From positions 372,001 to 436,000 of the forward strand of contig JAJCJC010000001.1 of assembly GCA_020555605.1 (NCBI GenBank): 64,000 nucleotides of DNA, read 5' to 3'. Made by a program: the position numbers and the translations under genes. The DNA comes from a bacterium 210917-SL.2.15. GTDB lineage: Bacteria; Bacillota; Clostridia; Oscillospirales; Oscillospiraceae. Below the pieces are notes generated by a model. It worked only from the letters and a program-made list of their open reading frames with translations. It did no database searches and was not told where the DNA came from. Shown here in pieces: positions 25,414 through 34,632 of the stretch (position 1 is the first letter of the stretch; the number at the start of each line of letters is the position of its first letter).

Positions 25414-26413
25414 TTATTTTTCCTCCTCGCTTGCCTTCAGTCTATTAACCATCATCTGAAATCGTGAATCTTTAGCCAATGGCAGAAAGACAGGATTTTC
25501 ATTAAGAGCTTGTGTCATACTATGACGGATCAGAGTTTCATCTCTTGGCGGAAAGGATCGTAACACAAGTTCGCTGTCCAACCATTCATCTAGAAGATCA
25601 AAAAAATTGTCCCCATGCAAATGCAATGGATAAATATTACTGACTGCCAGTTCCGTATATTGTGAAAGGATGTCCAACGCCTGTTCGGCATTATTAAGCT
25701 TCATCCAGTCTTGAGCGATAGTAATATAAATTCCCAAAAGAATACCGGGGTGTAGCATTTTCATTTGAAAAACATCTGCTATTTTATAAAATCGCTGACA
25801 GGTTTCTGCAAATTGCTCCGCATCATTCAGACATAAATTCAAATAGGACGGGAACAAATTAAAAAGAGTCATAATCTCCTTGTATATTCCGACCTGAAGA
25901 ATTTTTTTTGCCTCTTGATCGTTACCTATTGCCCGATAGGCGGAAGCCAGAAGAGGCTCAGGAGAACCAGATTGCATATTAACTGGTTCCAAAATATCAA
26001 TTACTTCAGACGGGCGTTGGAGTTGAAGCAAACAAAACGCTTCCATTAGCAGTGCTTCTTTTTGCAGATTCGTCTCGTCCGCTTCAGTTCTTACACGATG
26101 AAACCACTCCAAGGCTTTTTCTATAATTTGTTCCACTTGTTCAGGACAGGAAGCCTGTGAAGTGTGATTGATTAAAAGTGTGCCCAATTCAAATAATAAA
26201 GGATAGCAAGCGTAAAATTTTTTTGCTATTTTAAGACATTCAGCCAGGACTTCCTCAAAGGACAACATAGAAAAATCTTTAGAAAGACGGATATACAGTT
26301 TTTTAATATCCTCTTGTTCCATTTGCGGTTGATATCCTATCAACTCGTCAATGCTTATATCAAAGTAAGATGCTAGTTGTGGCAATAGCAAAATATCTGG
26401 TAATGAAGATCCG
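25414..26413 (-). pseudogene. XRE regulator, 3' part (split by the IME)
   Basis: The C-terminal 330 residues of a large XRE-type regulator with tetratricopeptide-like helices (SSLPDILLLPQLASYFDISIDEL...). Its HTH is missing here; the frame is cut at WETG|SS, at the GTTTCCC junction 26414-26420. The 5' part lies 8.1 kb away at 34486-34632. A shorter product from an internal TTG or ATG could still be made but would not bind DNA through the HTH. It preceded and probably controlled the ABC pair. Confidence 0.85.
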
Positions 26414-26446
26414 GTTTCCCTTAGTTAAAAATATTACTCTTGTTGA

Positions 26447-28060
26447 TTACTCAACTTTTCCAATAAATCGGTAATATATCTCAATTTCCTGTATTCTTTC
26501 GTTATCCTCATTCGTTGTTGCTTCATGTATGAGGATTTTTTCTATCATGGCATTTAATAATGGTGCTGTCAGTTCCTTTGGTACGGAATATTCCTTGATT
26601 AACTCAATCCACTTTTCAGCACCTATCATATCCTGTTCCATTTTACTTAGTTCTTCTCTTAGGCTTGTTATCTGCTGTTCCAGTTCTATCTGTTCTTTTT
26701 GGTACTTGCTGGACAACATCACAAAATTTCGCTCTGTTATCTTCTCACAGGCTCTATCTTCATACATTTTCGCAAATAAACGGTCAATCTCATTTTGTCT
26801 GTTCTCGGCTTTCTTCAATGTACTTGCCTTTTTCTTCTTTTCCCGTATTCTCTCTGCATTGCCAGCTTTCTGTATCTTGTTCAATACCTTTTCTTCGTCC
26901 TGCTGTACTGCCTTAGCCCAATACTGCAAGCGTTCCAATACGGCTTGATACAGCACATCATAACGAATGTAGTGCATAGAACAATTACCTTTGCCAAACT
27001 GCCCGTAGTAACTGCAAGCATAATAACTGTAAGGCGTTTTATTTGTCTTATTCGTTCCAAATCTCATAGACCAACCACAATCCGCACACTTGACAAGCCC
27101 TGCAAAAATCGGCGTTGCCTTTTCCTTTGTCTGTCTGCGTCTTGATTTTATCTGCTCCTGCACACGATAGAACACTTCCTTGTCAATAATCGGCTCGTGA
27201 GTGTTTTCTACTCGAAACCATTCACTTTCGGGCTTACGCACTTTCTTTTTGCTCTTGAACGATACCGTAGACTGCATATTGTGAACACTGTTTCCGATAT
27301 AAACCTCACTTTTCAATATCGCCTTGACATGAGCAATCGTCCACTCATAACGCTTACTTTCGGGTTTTCCCTCAAAGATATGTGCAAAAGTACCGTATCT
27401 TGTAAAATTTAGCCATGACGCTGTCGGAACTTTTTCTGCTCTTAACTGCTTTGTGATTTTTGCACTTCCGTAACCTTGATAGGCTAGGGAAAAGATTTTT
27501 TCAATAATCCATTTTGTTTCATCATCAACCAACAGTTTTCCTTTGATGTCAGGGTGTTTCTTATATCCTAACGGAGCATAAGCACCGTAATGAGCCCCCT
27601 CCGCAAACTTTGTCTTAAATGCTGATTTGACTTTACGGCTTGTATCTCTTGCCACCCATTCATTGATGATGTTCTTAAATGGTGCAATCTCACTTTCGCC
27701 TTTTTCGCTGTCTACACCGTCATCAATCGCTATGTAGCGGACATTATGACTAGGGAAATACAATTCTGTATATTGTCCTGTCATAATATAATTTCTGCCA
27801 AGACGGGAAAGGTCTTTCGTTACAACACAGTTGATTTTTCCTGCCTCTATATCCTCAATCATTCTTTGAAAACTCGGTCTGTCAAAATTTGTTCCCGACC
27901 AGCCGTCATCAATATATTCATCAATGACATTCAAATGATGTTCTTTTGCATATAAACGCAACATACTTCTCTGTGTGGTAATGCTGGAACTTTCGCCCTG
28001 TAATTCATCATCTCGGCTTAACCTAAGATAAAGTGCAGTATTGTAAATCTGTTGTTTCAT
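26447..28060 (-). CDS. Large serine recombinase of the IME
   Basis: The 537-residue TndX-like recombinase has YLRLSRDDE (catalytic Ser), LSRLGRNYIM, a recombinase domain, a zinc ribbon (KCADCGWSMRF, YYACSYYGQFGKGNC) and a coiled coil. It lies 26 bases from the left junction, so it should catalyse excision of this element. It is distinct from the three ICE recombinases. Confidence 0.95.
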   Translation of the reverse strand: MKQQIYNTALYLRLSRDDELQGESSSITTQRSMLRLYAKEHHLNVIDEYIDDGWSGTNFDRPSFQRMIEDIEAGKINCVVTKDLSRLGRNYIMTGQYTELYFPSHNVRYIAIDDGVDSEKGESEIAPFKNIINEWVARDTSRKVKSAFKTKFAEGAHYGAYAPLGYKKHPDIKGKLLVDDETKWIIEKIFSLAYQGYGSAKITKQLRAEKVPTASWLNFTRYGTFAHIFEGKPESKRYEWTIAHVKAILKSEVYIGNSVHNMQSTVSFKSKKKVRKPESEWFRVENTHEPIIDKEVFYRVQEQIKSRRRQTKEKATPIFAGLVKCADCGWSMRFGTNKTNKTPYSYYACSYYGQFGKGNCSMHYIRYDVLYQAVLERLQYWAKAVQQDEEKVLNKIQKAGNAERIREKKKKASTLKKAENRQNEIDRLFAKMYEDRACEKITERNFVMLSSKYQKEQIELEQQITSLREELSKMEQDMIGAEKWIELIKEYSVPKELTAPLLNAMIEKILIHEATTNEDNERIQEIEIYYRFIGKVE

Positions 28061-28171
28061 TGTCAGTTATCCTCCTTTATAACTAACCCGTGTTTACAAT
28101 ACCTGCTTGCAAGTAAAGTATAACACGGGTACTTTTTGTCATTCAATCTATTTCTTACAACTGCACCGATT

Positions 28172-28381
28172 TTATGCGATTGTCTGCTTTGCTTTTTCCA
28201 GCATGACATCAGTTAGAAGTTCTTCCATTGTTTTGCCCTTTTCGGAAAAATGCTCTTTTACTACAATCTTTGTCTTTCCTCTGTTGCCAATGCCACACTT
28301 GCCATTTTTCTTTTGAATTGTTTTTACAGCATTATCAATAACACATACCCCCTTTCTGTAAAATCTTTCTAAGCAATTCAA
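28172..28381 (-). CDS. TnpW-like small protein
   Basis: The C-terminal part KCGIGNRGKTKIVVKEHFSEKGKTMEELLTDVM fits the small TnpW-type proteins that accompany TnpX-like recombinases. The start is unclear: an AAAGGGGG ribosome-like site lies inside the frame, so the true product may be about 55 residues from a non-ATG codon. It is transcribed just before the recombinase. Confidence 0.55.
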   Translation of the reverse strand: MNCLERFYRKGVCVIDNAVKTIQKKNGKCGIGNRGKTKIVVKEHFSEKGKTMEELLTDVMLEKAKQTIA

Positions 28382-28633
28382 CGGCTTTTGTCATAGCCCA
28401 CAGGAGTTCCACCTCTGCATAGTTCTTATGTAGCCGTACCCATTGCGTGCGACGCTCTTAATGCTCAAGCTGTGGCTGTACGGGAGTATCATTATCTGAC
28501 AGTACAGGTCATGGCGATAAAAGAGGACAAATCTTTTACAAGAACACAAATAGGTTTTCGCTCGCTCTTGCAGGGGAAAGGTCGTGGCGTATTTGTTTCA
28601 ACGGCTAGCTGTCTGTCAAACGTATTGAATTAC

Positions 28634-28656
28634 TTTATTCAGTTGTCAAAGAACGA
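28634..28656 (-). promoter_or_regulatory. boxA-like motif, copy 3
   Basis: The minus strand reads TCGTTCTTTGACAACTGA, the closest of the three to the rrn boxA form TGTTCTTTGAAAACT. It is upstream of the TnpW-like gene and recombinase. A hairpin with CCGTAC/GTACGG arms follows (about 28428-28485), but it does not share the conserved tail of the other two leaders. Confidence 0.45.
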
Positions 28657-28792
28657 TTGAAAGAAAAAAATCGTCTTTCCTATATATCGCGTTGGAAAAG
28701 AGGAGAAACGTAACCAAAATCCAAAACTTTTTCCATTATTAGTACAAATGGAACGGTTCATTTTGGCAATCAACGGTTGATTTTCTCCTTTT

Positions 28793-29369
28793 TCACTACT
28801 ATCTGTACAGCAAACGTCCATTTGCTAAGTTTAAATGGAAAAATTTTAACTTCTTTTCATGCACCATATAGGGATAGAAAATGTCATTTTGCTAAGTTGA
28901 TGATGAAAAAAGAATATTTTCCTTTTCACACCCTAACTACCCAAACCATACCGTTACTGCCAACAATAGAATGAAATATTTTCTTTGCACCATATAGGGA
29001 ACGGAAACCTTAAATTGTTAAGTTGAGAACAAAGTATTTTCATCTTTTCACATCAACACTCAACTGCTAATGCCTGTTTGAATACAAAATGATGATGTTT
29101 TTCCTCTTTTCACAGAAGACTGTCCACTAATCACGAATTTCCGTCATTTTTTCAAAACTTTTTTCTTCTTTCACTTCATATAGGGACAGCAAGCCCCGAT
29201 TTAATGACCTATTTTCAAAAAAAGTTTAGATTTCCTTTTCTCGCACCATATCTGTACGCAAGTAGCCATTTTGTTGCAGATTTAATAAAAAATTTATTTT
29301 TCTTCTTTCACTTCACATAGGGAATGAAAACAGCTCTTTGCTGACTAAATCTGAAATTTTTCAATTACA
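28793..29369. repeat. Tandem array of about nine 61-71 bp degenerate repeats
   Basis: Units begin near 28793, 28862, 28927, 28988, 29049, 29111, 29172, 29243 and 29309. Each starts (T/G)CAC and several continue CATATAGGGA, followed by an A/T-rich tail ending CTTTTCAC. One or two weaker units may lie further left (about 28734). It fills the region immediately 3' of the relaxase gene and has no coding frame. It could be an origin of transfer or replication, or a relaxase/regulator binding array. Confidence 0.8.
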
Positions 29370-30584
29370 TTAAAAAATACCGTCATTCTCTTGTGGAACA
29401 GCGGTATCTATACGTTCTTCTATGGTTGATTTCTCTAATTGTAATAAATGTTTATGCTTGTCTTTTAGTTCTGCCTGCTCAATCATATCTTTCAGTATCG
29501 TTGTACGATTTTCTCTGTCTAATGCCTGTACCATTTTTATGGTTGGTGCGACTTGTCTTTGTAGCCAATGCAACGCTTTTTGTAAAGTGTAAGGCTCTGG
29601 CTTTGTGGTTAAGCGTATCGGCTCTCTGTTTTCCCCTACAAACCATGCCCAATCATCATTTGTTATCCATTGACTTTTTGGCTTGTCGTCCTCTCTGTCA
29701 ACAAAGCGGACATAATGATTGATGATAGAAAAAGCGGTGCGTTCAGCGTCCCGATAGGTCAGTAAATCTACAACCGCATAATAGGCTCGTTCGTTCTTCA
29801 TGCGTATTTCAAAACGGTTCTTAATCTCCGTATCTTCAATTTCTGTGCCATTCTTGACATACTGCTCATAATTTTTCTGATAAGCACACATATATAATTC
29901 GCTACTTGTTGAACCGAGATATAAGGTTTCTCCTGTATTCTTTGGTAAATCGCTACCGCATTTTTCTGTACCGCTGTAATCTTTCTGCATACGGAAGTAG
30001 GAGATACATTCGCCAGCCTTGTATTTTTCCTTTAACTTTGGAATATCCAATATTCCTGCTTTATCATTGATAGCCAAATCAAGCCGTTTCATCACACCAC
30101 CAGCCGTCATACAATCCAGCATGAAGTCATACCATGAGCGTTCCTGTGCCAGTAGATAACATTCCATTTGCCGACAGCCTTTGCCTTTCAGTTCCAATAA
30201 AACACCTAAATGCTCCTGCATGGAACACATGATATTGATGTCGCCAAGTACATATTTGCTTTCATATCCGTATTTTCCATAATCTTCATAAAGCATGTAA
30301 TTAGATTTCAGTTGTAATACATCACGGATAATCGCCAATGCGTCCGTAGTAGGAAAGCGGACACGAAAGTAATCAATCAATAAGAATAGTGGTTCTTGCG
30401 GATTGAAACGCTCAATCTGTTTTTCTATGATTTCTCTTAATTCGTCATTCAATGGCTGTTTTCCTTTTTCAATGCGGTTGTAATATTCACGGCTGATACC
30501 ACAGGCAACAGCAAGCCTTGTTTGTGTTACTCCGTATTCCTCACGCTTTTGTCTTAGTTCTTCAATAAAGTTTTTATCATTCAT
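29370..30584 (-). CDS. MobT/Rep_trans-type relaxase or replication initiator
   Basis: This 404-residue protein has an N-terminal XRE HTH (YGVTQTRLAVACGISREYYNRIEKG) and a Rep_trans-type domain (FLLIDYFRVRFPTTDA, RLDLAINDKAGIL, RFEIRMKNERAYYAVVDLL). This combination is that of the MobT family (Tn916 Orf20, NicK-like), which nick oriT and start rolling-circle replication. In this element it would make the DNA mobilizable by a co-resident conjugative system. It is the first gene after the cargo, and the repeat array follows. Confidence 0.9.
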   Translation of the reverse strand: MNDKNFIEELRQKREEYGVTQTRLAVACGISREYYNRIEKGKQPLNDELREIIEKQIERFNPQEPLFLLIDYFRVRFPTTDALAIIRDVLQLKSNYMLYEDYGKYGYESKYVLGDINIMCSMQEHLGVLLELKGKGCRQMECYLLAQERSWYDFMLDCMTAGGVMKRLDLAINDKAGILDIPKLKEKYKAGECISYFRMQKDYSGTEKCGSDLPKNTGETLYLGSTSSELYMCAYQKNYEQYVKNGTEIEDTEIKNRFEIRMKNERAYYAVVDLLTYRDAERTAFSIINHYVRFVDREDDKPKSQWITNDDWAWFVGENREPIRLTTKPEPYTLQKALHWLQRQVAPTIKMVQALDRENRTTILKDMIEQAELKDKHKHLLQLEKSTIEERIDTAVPQENDGIF

Positions 30585-30711
30585 TCTTCAATTCCTCCAA
30601 TCAAAAAAGGCAACTACCATAATTGATAATTGCCTGTCATTAAAAATCTGTATAGAAAAAGCAGTCAATCCTAAGACTAACTGCTTTGTGTGTATGGATA
30701 TAAAATTGCTT

Positions 30712-31182
30712 CTAATCTTGAATAGGTATCCAAATTTCAATAACTGAATTATCACTATTCCAATGAAAACGATAATCGTATTTTTCAAAGTGTAGGATAA
30801 TATCTTTTATAGGAATATACGATGTACTAGGAATAATTTCTTCATAAATCTTGCCATAAGTTTCATATATTTTATCCATAGCACCAATATGCTCCACAAC
30901 CAAATATTTATAAGACGGTATTTCTTTATACAGAAAGCCCTCTGGGGTAATGGTTCTTTGGGGAATAGAACAGAAATAATAAAGTTTTCCATTTCTTCTT
31001 TCCATAAAAGCATATTTTACCCAATTTCCTGATTGTGAAAGATACGCTTTTTTCAAACTACTGTTAAACTTTCTCCAAAACTGTGTACTAATCTGAATAT
31101 TCTTTTTTTGATAATTAGTCAGTTCTACTTCCTGCCCAATAACTGCAAATGCGTTTAATTCCTTTATAGAAAAATTTATCAT
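30712..31182 (-). CDS. GyrI-like/AraC effector-binding domain protein
   Basis: The 156-residue product fits the small-molecule (GyrI-like) binding domain: MINFSIKELNAFAVIGQEVELTN at the start and YLVVEHIGAMDKIYETYGKIYEE later. No DNA-binding domain is attached. The start at 31182 follows AAGGT and overlaps the DUF3781 gene by 4 bases. A role in resistance by sequestration is possible but not shown. Confidence 0.8.
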   Translation of the reverse strand: MINFSIKELNAFAVIGQEVELTNYQKKNIQISTQFWRKFNSSLKKAYLSQSGNWVKYAFMERRNGKLYYFCSIPQRTITPEGFLYKEIPSYKYLVVEHIGAMDKIYETYGKIYEEIIPSTSYIPIKDIILHFEKYDYRFHWNSDNSVIEIWIPIQD

Positions 31183-31436
31183 TTTACCTTGTGAGAAGTG
31201 ATAACGGTATAACTGTACGCATTTACCGTTATAATACAATTATCAATCGTTATATACCAGTTTTTTCCTTTTCTTGTGATTTCCGCATTAGAAAGGCTAA
31301 TTTTTTCTTTGCACCATTCAATTACATTTTCTACATTCAAAGATAAGTTCTTTTTAATTCTAATAACGCCAAGTTCAGTTGTGTGAAGTCTTCCTAAGTT
31401 TTCCAGTAATTCATTTTCCATATTTTGATACCTCAT
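31179..31436 (-). CDS. DUF3781 protein
   Basis: The 85-residue protein has the DUF3781 pattern (LGRLHTTELGVIRIKKNLSL, VIEWCKEKI, KGKNWYITIDNCIITVNAYSYT). The function is unknown. It is translationally coupled to the effector-binding gene by an ATGA overlap. Confidence 0.85.
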   Translation of the reverse strand: MRYQNMENELLENLGRLHTTELGVIRIKKNLSLNVENVIEWCKEKISLSNAEITRKGKNWYITIDNCIITVNAYSYTVITSHKVK

Positions 31437-31966
31437 TTTTCAGCAAATTTATTTGTATGTTTTATACCCCAATTATAACATTCTCATATCAGCACTACAA
31501 TAAAAATAATTAAGCACCAATAATCTTATTGAACATCTCCAACCGTAAATCTTTCACACCATCAGTGATAAACACTGAGCTGACAGCAATTACGACAACT
31601 ACCATAATTGCCTGCACTTAAATTTCTGCAAAAGAAAACGACAATCAATTTCTTATTTTTTGAAATCAACTGTCTTTCTCATATTTACTATTCAATTTTC
31701 ATAGTGATATAGGTACAATTTATATCACTACTGTAAAAATGGGGTTTTGCCTTATAAATACAGCGTTTTCCGCTTGTTAGTGTATAGTGTTTCTTGTTTT
31801 TTGTGCCCCCCTTGTTAGATAACGGGGGCTTTGAACGGCTCGCAAGCTCGCCGAACCGCCGAAGCGAACCGCCCCCTTGCAAGCATGGCGGAAAAATCTT
31901 AAGGATTTTCCCGCCAACGTGGTCGGATCGCTCCGTCGGTTTAACAGCTTTTCTGTTTCTCTCTAG
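31437..31966. other. Gene-free stretch with a GC-rich hairpin cluster
   Basis: No credible gene. Within AT-rich DNA, 31805-31935 is GC-rich and folds as consecutive hairpins: CCCCC...GGGGG (31805-31829), a CGGCTCGCAAGCTCGCCG-type stem, and GCGGAAAAATC/GATTTTCCCGC (about 31888-31914). This is an oriT or single-strand origin candidate. Confidence 0.5.
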
Positions 31967-32497
31967 TTATCTACGCATATAAATCAAATCGGTTATTCCG
32001 TTATAAGTCTGTGTTTTACAAAGCCTTAACTTTATTTCCCTGTCTATGTTGCCCAAAAGACGAACCCCATTTCCTAACAGAGTAGGAATAACAGAAATGT
32101 AATATTTATCAATCATATTTTTGCTTACCAACTGCTGAACAAGATTTGCTCCGCCACAAATCCAAATATCCTTTCCTGCTTCTTGTTTTAGCCGTTCCAA
32201 TAATAAAACAGGATTTTCACTTGTAAAATGAATTTGTTGGGAAGAATTGCACTCTTTATGTGTTAATACATAAGTTGTAAATTTATTATATACCCATTCT
32301 TGCGGAGAAAGTTCAGTAACAACCTGATGAGAAGTATTCCACCCCATTAAGACAGTATCTATATCTTTGGTAAATTCTGTATAAGTGTCGATGTTTTCAT
32401 TGTCATTTCCATGACCATTTAGCCAAGCTACTCCACCATTACCGTCCGCAATATATCCGTCAAGGCTCATGGCAATAAATAAAACTACTTTTCTCAT
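31967..32497 (-). CDS. Dihydrofolate reductase-like (RibD C-terminal family) protein
   Basis: This 176-residue protein of the YyaP/RibD-C class has the N-terminal MSLDGYIADGNGGVAWL, VLMGWNTSHQV in the cofactor region, and IWICGGANLVQQLV. Such proteins are NADPH-dependent reductase-like and are unlikely to be classical DHFR. It lies in an element that also carries dfrF. Confidence 0.88.
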   Translation of the reverse strand: MRKVVLFIAMSLDGYIADGNGGVAWLNGHGNDNENIDTYTEFTKDIDTVLMGWNTSHQVVTELSPQEWVYNKFTTYVLTHKECNSSQQIHFTSENPVLLLERLKQEAGKDIWICGGANLVQQLVSKNMIDKYYISVIPTLLGNGVRLLGNIDREIKLRLCKTQTYNGITDLIYMRR

Positions 32498-32527
32498 TTT
32501 TTCTCTTTTATAAATACAAACAGGAAT

Positions 32528-32623
32528 TTATTTCTCTTTTTTACTCATAAGGGAACAACTGATTGCTACAAATAAACCCATTAAAATCCATGGAAATGCT
32601 GCTCTTATAAAATCACTAACCAT
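32528..32623 (-). CDS. 31-residue membrane peptide
   Basis: MVSDFIRAAFPWILMGLFVAI then SCSLMSKKEK: one hydrophobic helix with a lysine-rich end. GGAGGAATAAAGT precedes its ATG, which makes translation likely. It lies between the DHFR-like and DinB-like genes. Function unknown. Confidence 0.7.
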   Translation of the reverse strand: MVSDFIRAAFPWILMGLFVAISCSLMSKKEK

Positions 32624-32678
32624 ACTTTATTCCTCCTTAAATTCCAATTTCCTTAGTTCTACAAACTGAAATTTTTGC

Positions 32679-33335
32679 CTATGAATGTATCTTGTTCTTT
32701 ATACGCAAACAGGCTTCTGTGTGCATAATCCAATGTCTTGAAAACGGCATTTGAATTAGTCCACAAATATCTTTATTACACCAATAATCAATCAGCCAAA
32801 TTGCTTTTTCATTGTCGTTTACTACATTCAACGATTCTAAGTATCCTTTTCTTTCTTTCGGTATTTTTCTTTTCAATTCATCATAAGATAACCGTTCAAG
32901 CATTTTCTCAGTGCTTTCCCATACTTCGAAAATATATAAATATAATTCTTCCAGATTAAGCTGTTTTGAAAAGTCTGCAATCTGCTGTTTCATGAGTTCA
33001 TTTCCTGTTGTAATGATAGGTGAATTGATACGCTCTTGATAATTGCCTGCAAAAAATACTTGTTCATCTTCATTTATCACTGTATGCACAACTATATCTT
33101 CAATGCGGAAAATATGCCAAATAGAATAAGCAATCGTCTTACTATGATAACCATCAGCGTTTATGAAGGGGATTGAGTTAAAATCTTCTCTGCATAATTC
33201 TTCTTTGAAAGATACTAAGGTTTGTATTAACTGACTTCGTAAAGTAAGTAAAGTATCAATACCCCTCTTATAAGTATCTTTCTTTTTTATTTGTGCCTGC
33301 ATTGTTTTATTAAGTTCAGACCATTCCTTATTCAT
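32679..33335 (-). CDS. DinB-like four-helix protein
   Basis: A helical protein with conserved His positions typical of DinB/YfiT-like metal proteins (SIWHIFRIEDIVVHTVI; FSRHWIMHTEACLRI). I start at MNKEWSELNKTMQ (218 residues). The frame is open further upstream but crosses a hairpin terminator (33406-33453) and a 19-bp inverted repeat, so that part is not likely coding. Confidence 0.75.
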   Translation of the reverse strand: MNKEWSELNKTMQAQIKKKDTYKRGIDTLLTLRSQLIQTLVSFKEELCREDFNSIPFINADGYHSKTIAYSIWHIFRIEDIVVHTVINEDEQVFFAGNYQERINSPIITTGNELMKQQIADFSKQLNLEELYLYIFEVWESTEKMLERLSYDELKRKIPKERKGYLESLNVVNDNEKAIWLIDYWCNKDICGLIQMPFSRHWIMHTEACLRIKNKIHS

Positions 33336-33405
33336 ATTCAATACTCTCTCAAATTCTGATTTTATCGCCCCATACAAATTATTTCGTAAACAATCGGCGT
33401 CAGGA

Positions 33406-33453
33406 CAGAGGAAAAAGCAGACTACATTTAGAATGTATCTGCCCATTCCTCTG
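33406..33453 (-). terminator. Hairpin terminator upstream of the DinB-like gene
   Basis: The minus strand has GCAGA-ACATT/AATGT-TCTGC with T5, extended by CAGAGGAA/TTCCTCTG. It probably ends or attenuates the dfrF transcript. Confidence 0.7.
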
Positions 33454-33476
33454 GACTGCACACCGATTTTTACCAA

Positions 33477-33534
33477 TTGAACCAAATCGCTGCGCCACAG
33501 CCTTGGCAGGCCATCGCGCAGCGATTTGGTTCAA
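33477..33534. repeat. Perfect 19-bp inverted repeat
   Basis: Arms 33477-33495 and 33516-33534 are exact complements with a 20-base centre. It lies between dfrF and the DinB-like gene and may be an operator or part of an attenuator. Confidence 0.8.
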
Positions 33535-33617
33535 CTGGAATTTGTCTTACAACAATTTATATATGCATAAAAAGCAATATATTTATGAAAACACCCTAAA
33601 TCCAAAATTTACTCAAT

Positions 33618-34091
33618 TCATTTTTTCCTTACATAAAATGTTCTCGTATATTTCACTTCCTCACCAAGTGTTTCCCCTATCAAAACTTCAAAATCATTGA
33701 TATCAAATTCTGGAAAGAATGTATCTCCATCTTCAATATTTAAATCTACTTCTGTGATATACATTTTATCTACTATTTGCAAAGCTTCCTTAAATAGTCC
33801 ATATCCACCAGATATGTATACATCTCGTCCTTTAGCCAATAATAATGCATCTTCTAATGATTTAACTGAAACTAAATTATCTCCTTGATACTCTGTTGTG
33901 GTGGAAACAACAATATTCATTCTATTAGGCAACGGATGACCGATTTCTTCATAAGACTTTCGCCCCATAATAACCACATTACCCGTTGTTAACTCTCTAA
34001 ATTGCTTTTGTTCTCCCTTTATTTTCCATGGTATATTACCATTCTTGCCTATAACATTATTCTTTGACCTCGCAACAATCAAACCTATCAT
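33618..34091 (-). CDS. dfrF: Trimethoprim-resistant dihydrofolate reductase
   Basis: This 157-residue DHFR has MIGLIVARSKNNVIGKNGNIPW, GNVVIMGRKSYEEIG, YISGGYGLF and a short C-terminus RTFYVRKK. The sequence looks like the DfrF enzyme of Enterococcus and Streptococcus, which bypasses trimethoprim inhibition of folate reduction; that match is from recognition and needs checking. The gene is AT-rich like the rest of the IME. Confidence 0.85.
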   Translation of the reverse strand: MIGLIVARSKNNVIGKNGNIPWKIKGEQKQFRELTTGNVVIMGRKSYEEIGHPLPNRMNIVVSTTTEYQGDNLVSVKSLEDALLLAKGRDVYISGGYGLFKEALQIVDKMYITEVDLNIEDGDTFFPEFDINDFEVLIGETLGEEVKYTRTFYVRKK

Positions 34092-34485
34092 CTATTTCAT
34101 CCTCCATAATATGATGTCGTACCTGTGATTCCATCAAGTGCACCACATCTTAACAAACTCAAAATTATCTCGAACTAACCAGCTCGACAAATTCCTTTTT
34201 TGTCTTCATCTGCATTATATCATATTGTTATAAGCATTGCCATTTCTTTTCTGCTTTTGAAAAGTTACTTATCAGCCTATGTTTTGTAAAGGGTGATATT
34301 CAGCATTTCTCACGCAACAAGCCCTTGACAAACCATAGACTAATAAGTTTTAAGGTAATCAAGCAGAAATGAAATAGTCTGCTGTTTCACGGCAACAAAA
34401 AAGAGATACCAACACACTTATGTAGTATCTCTTAGTCTAGTAGCAATATTCTTTTGTTTGCAAGCAGGTAAACATGGGCTGTTTC
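34092..34485. other. Gene-free right end of the IME
   Basis: No gene seen. A stem AGAGATAC/GTATCTCT (34402-34432) with a T-run on the minus strand is a terminator. Near 34458, TTGCAAGCAGGTAAACATGGG resembles the complement of 28086-28113 (CTTGCAAGCAGGTattGTAAACACGGG), possibly a recombinase-related inverted site. Confidence 0.5.
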
Positions 34486-34632
34486 TTAATATCTTTTTGT
34501 TTGGGAAACACCCGTTTCCCATTTTGAAACAGCCCCTTTAGAAACGCCCAAATGGGTAGCCAGTTCGTCTTGTGTAATACCTCTTTTATGACGATTTTTA
34601 ATTAGGACACGGCCAATATTTATCTCTTTCAT
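34486..34632 (-). pseudogene. XRE regulator, 5' part (split by the IME)
   Basis: MKEINIGRVLIKNRHKRGI, TQDELATHLGVSKGAVSKWETG, then IME-derived VSQTKRY and a stop. The HTH is complete to the WETG motif, where the junction 34514-34520 lies. With 25414-26413 it forms one gene, ordered like a normal HTH followed by the TPR-like part. The truncated 48-residue HTH could still bind DNA as a competitor. Confidence 0.85.

Larger units (their letters stand above)
26414..34520. mobile_element. 8.1-kb mobilizable element with dfrF, inserted in an XRE gene
   Basis: Both junctions carry GTTTCCC (26414-26420 and 34514-34520). Joining the flanks restores one XRE reading frame (…GAVSKWETG + SSLPDILLL…). Inside are a large serine recombinase, a TnpW-like small gene, a tandem repeat array, a MobT/Rep_trans relaxase, and cargo (effector-binding protein, DUF3781, DHFR-like, small membrane peptide, DinB-like, dfrF). 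The base composition is much more AT-rich than the host ICE. Confidence 0.85.

Noticed and set aside
28793..29369. Possible CRISPR array
   Set aside because: Units are degenerate along their whole length, not identical repeats with unique spacers, and no cas gene is near.
30588..30788. 66-codon hydrophobic frame beside the relaxase gene
   Set aside because: It overlaps the 3' end of the effector-binding gene in another frame and has no ribosome site.
31688..31982. Short frames across the GC-rich hairpins of the IME
   Set aside because: They arise from the hairpin sequence on both strands and lack ribosome sites.
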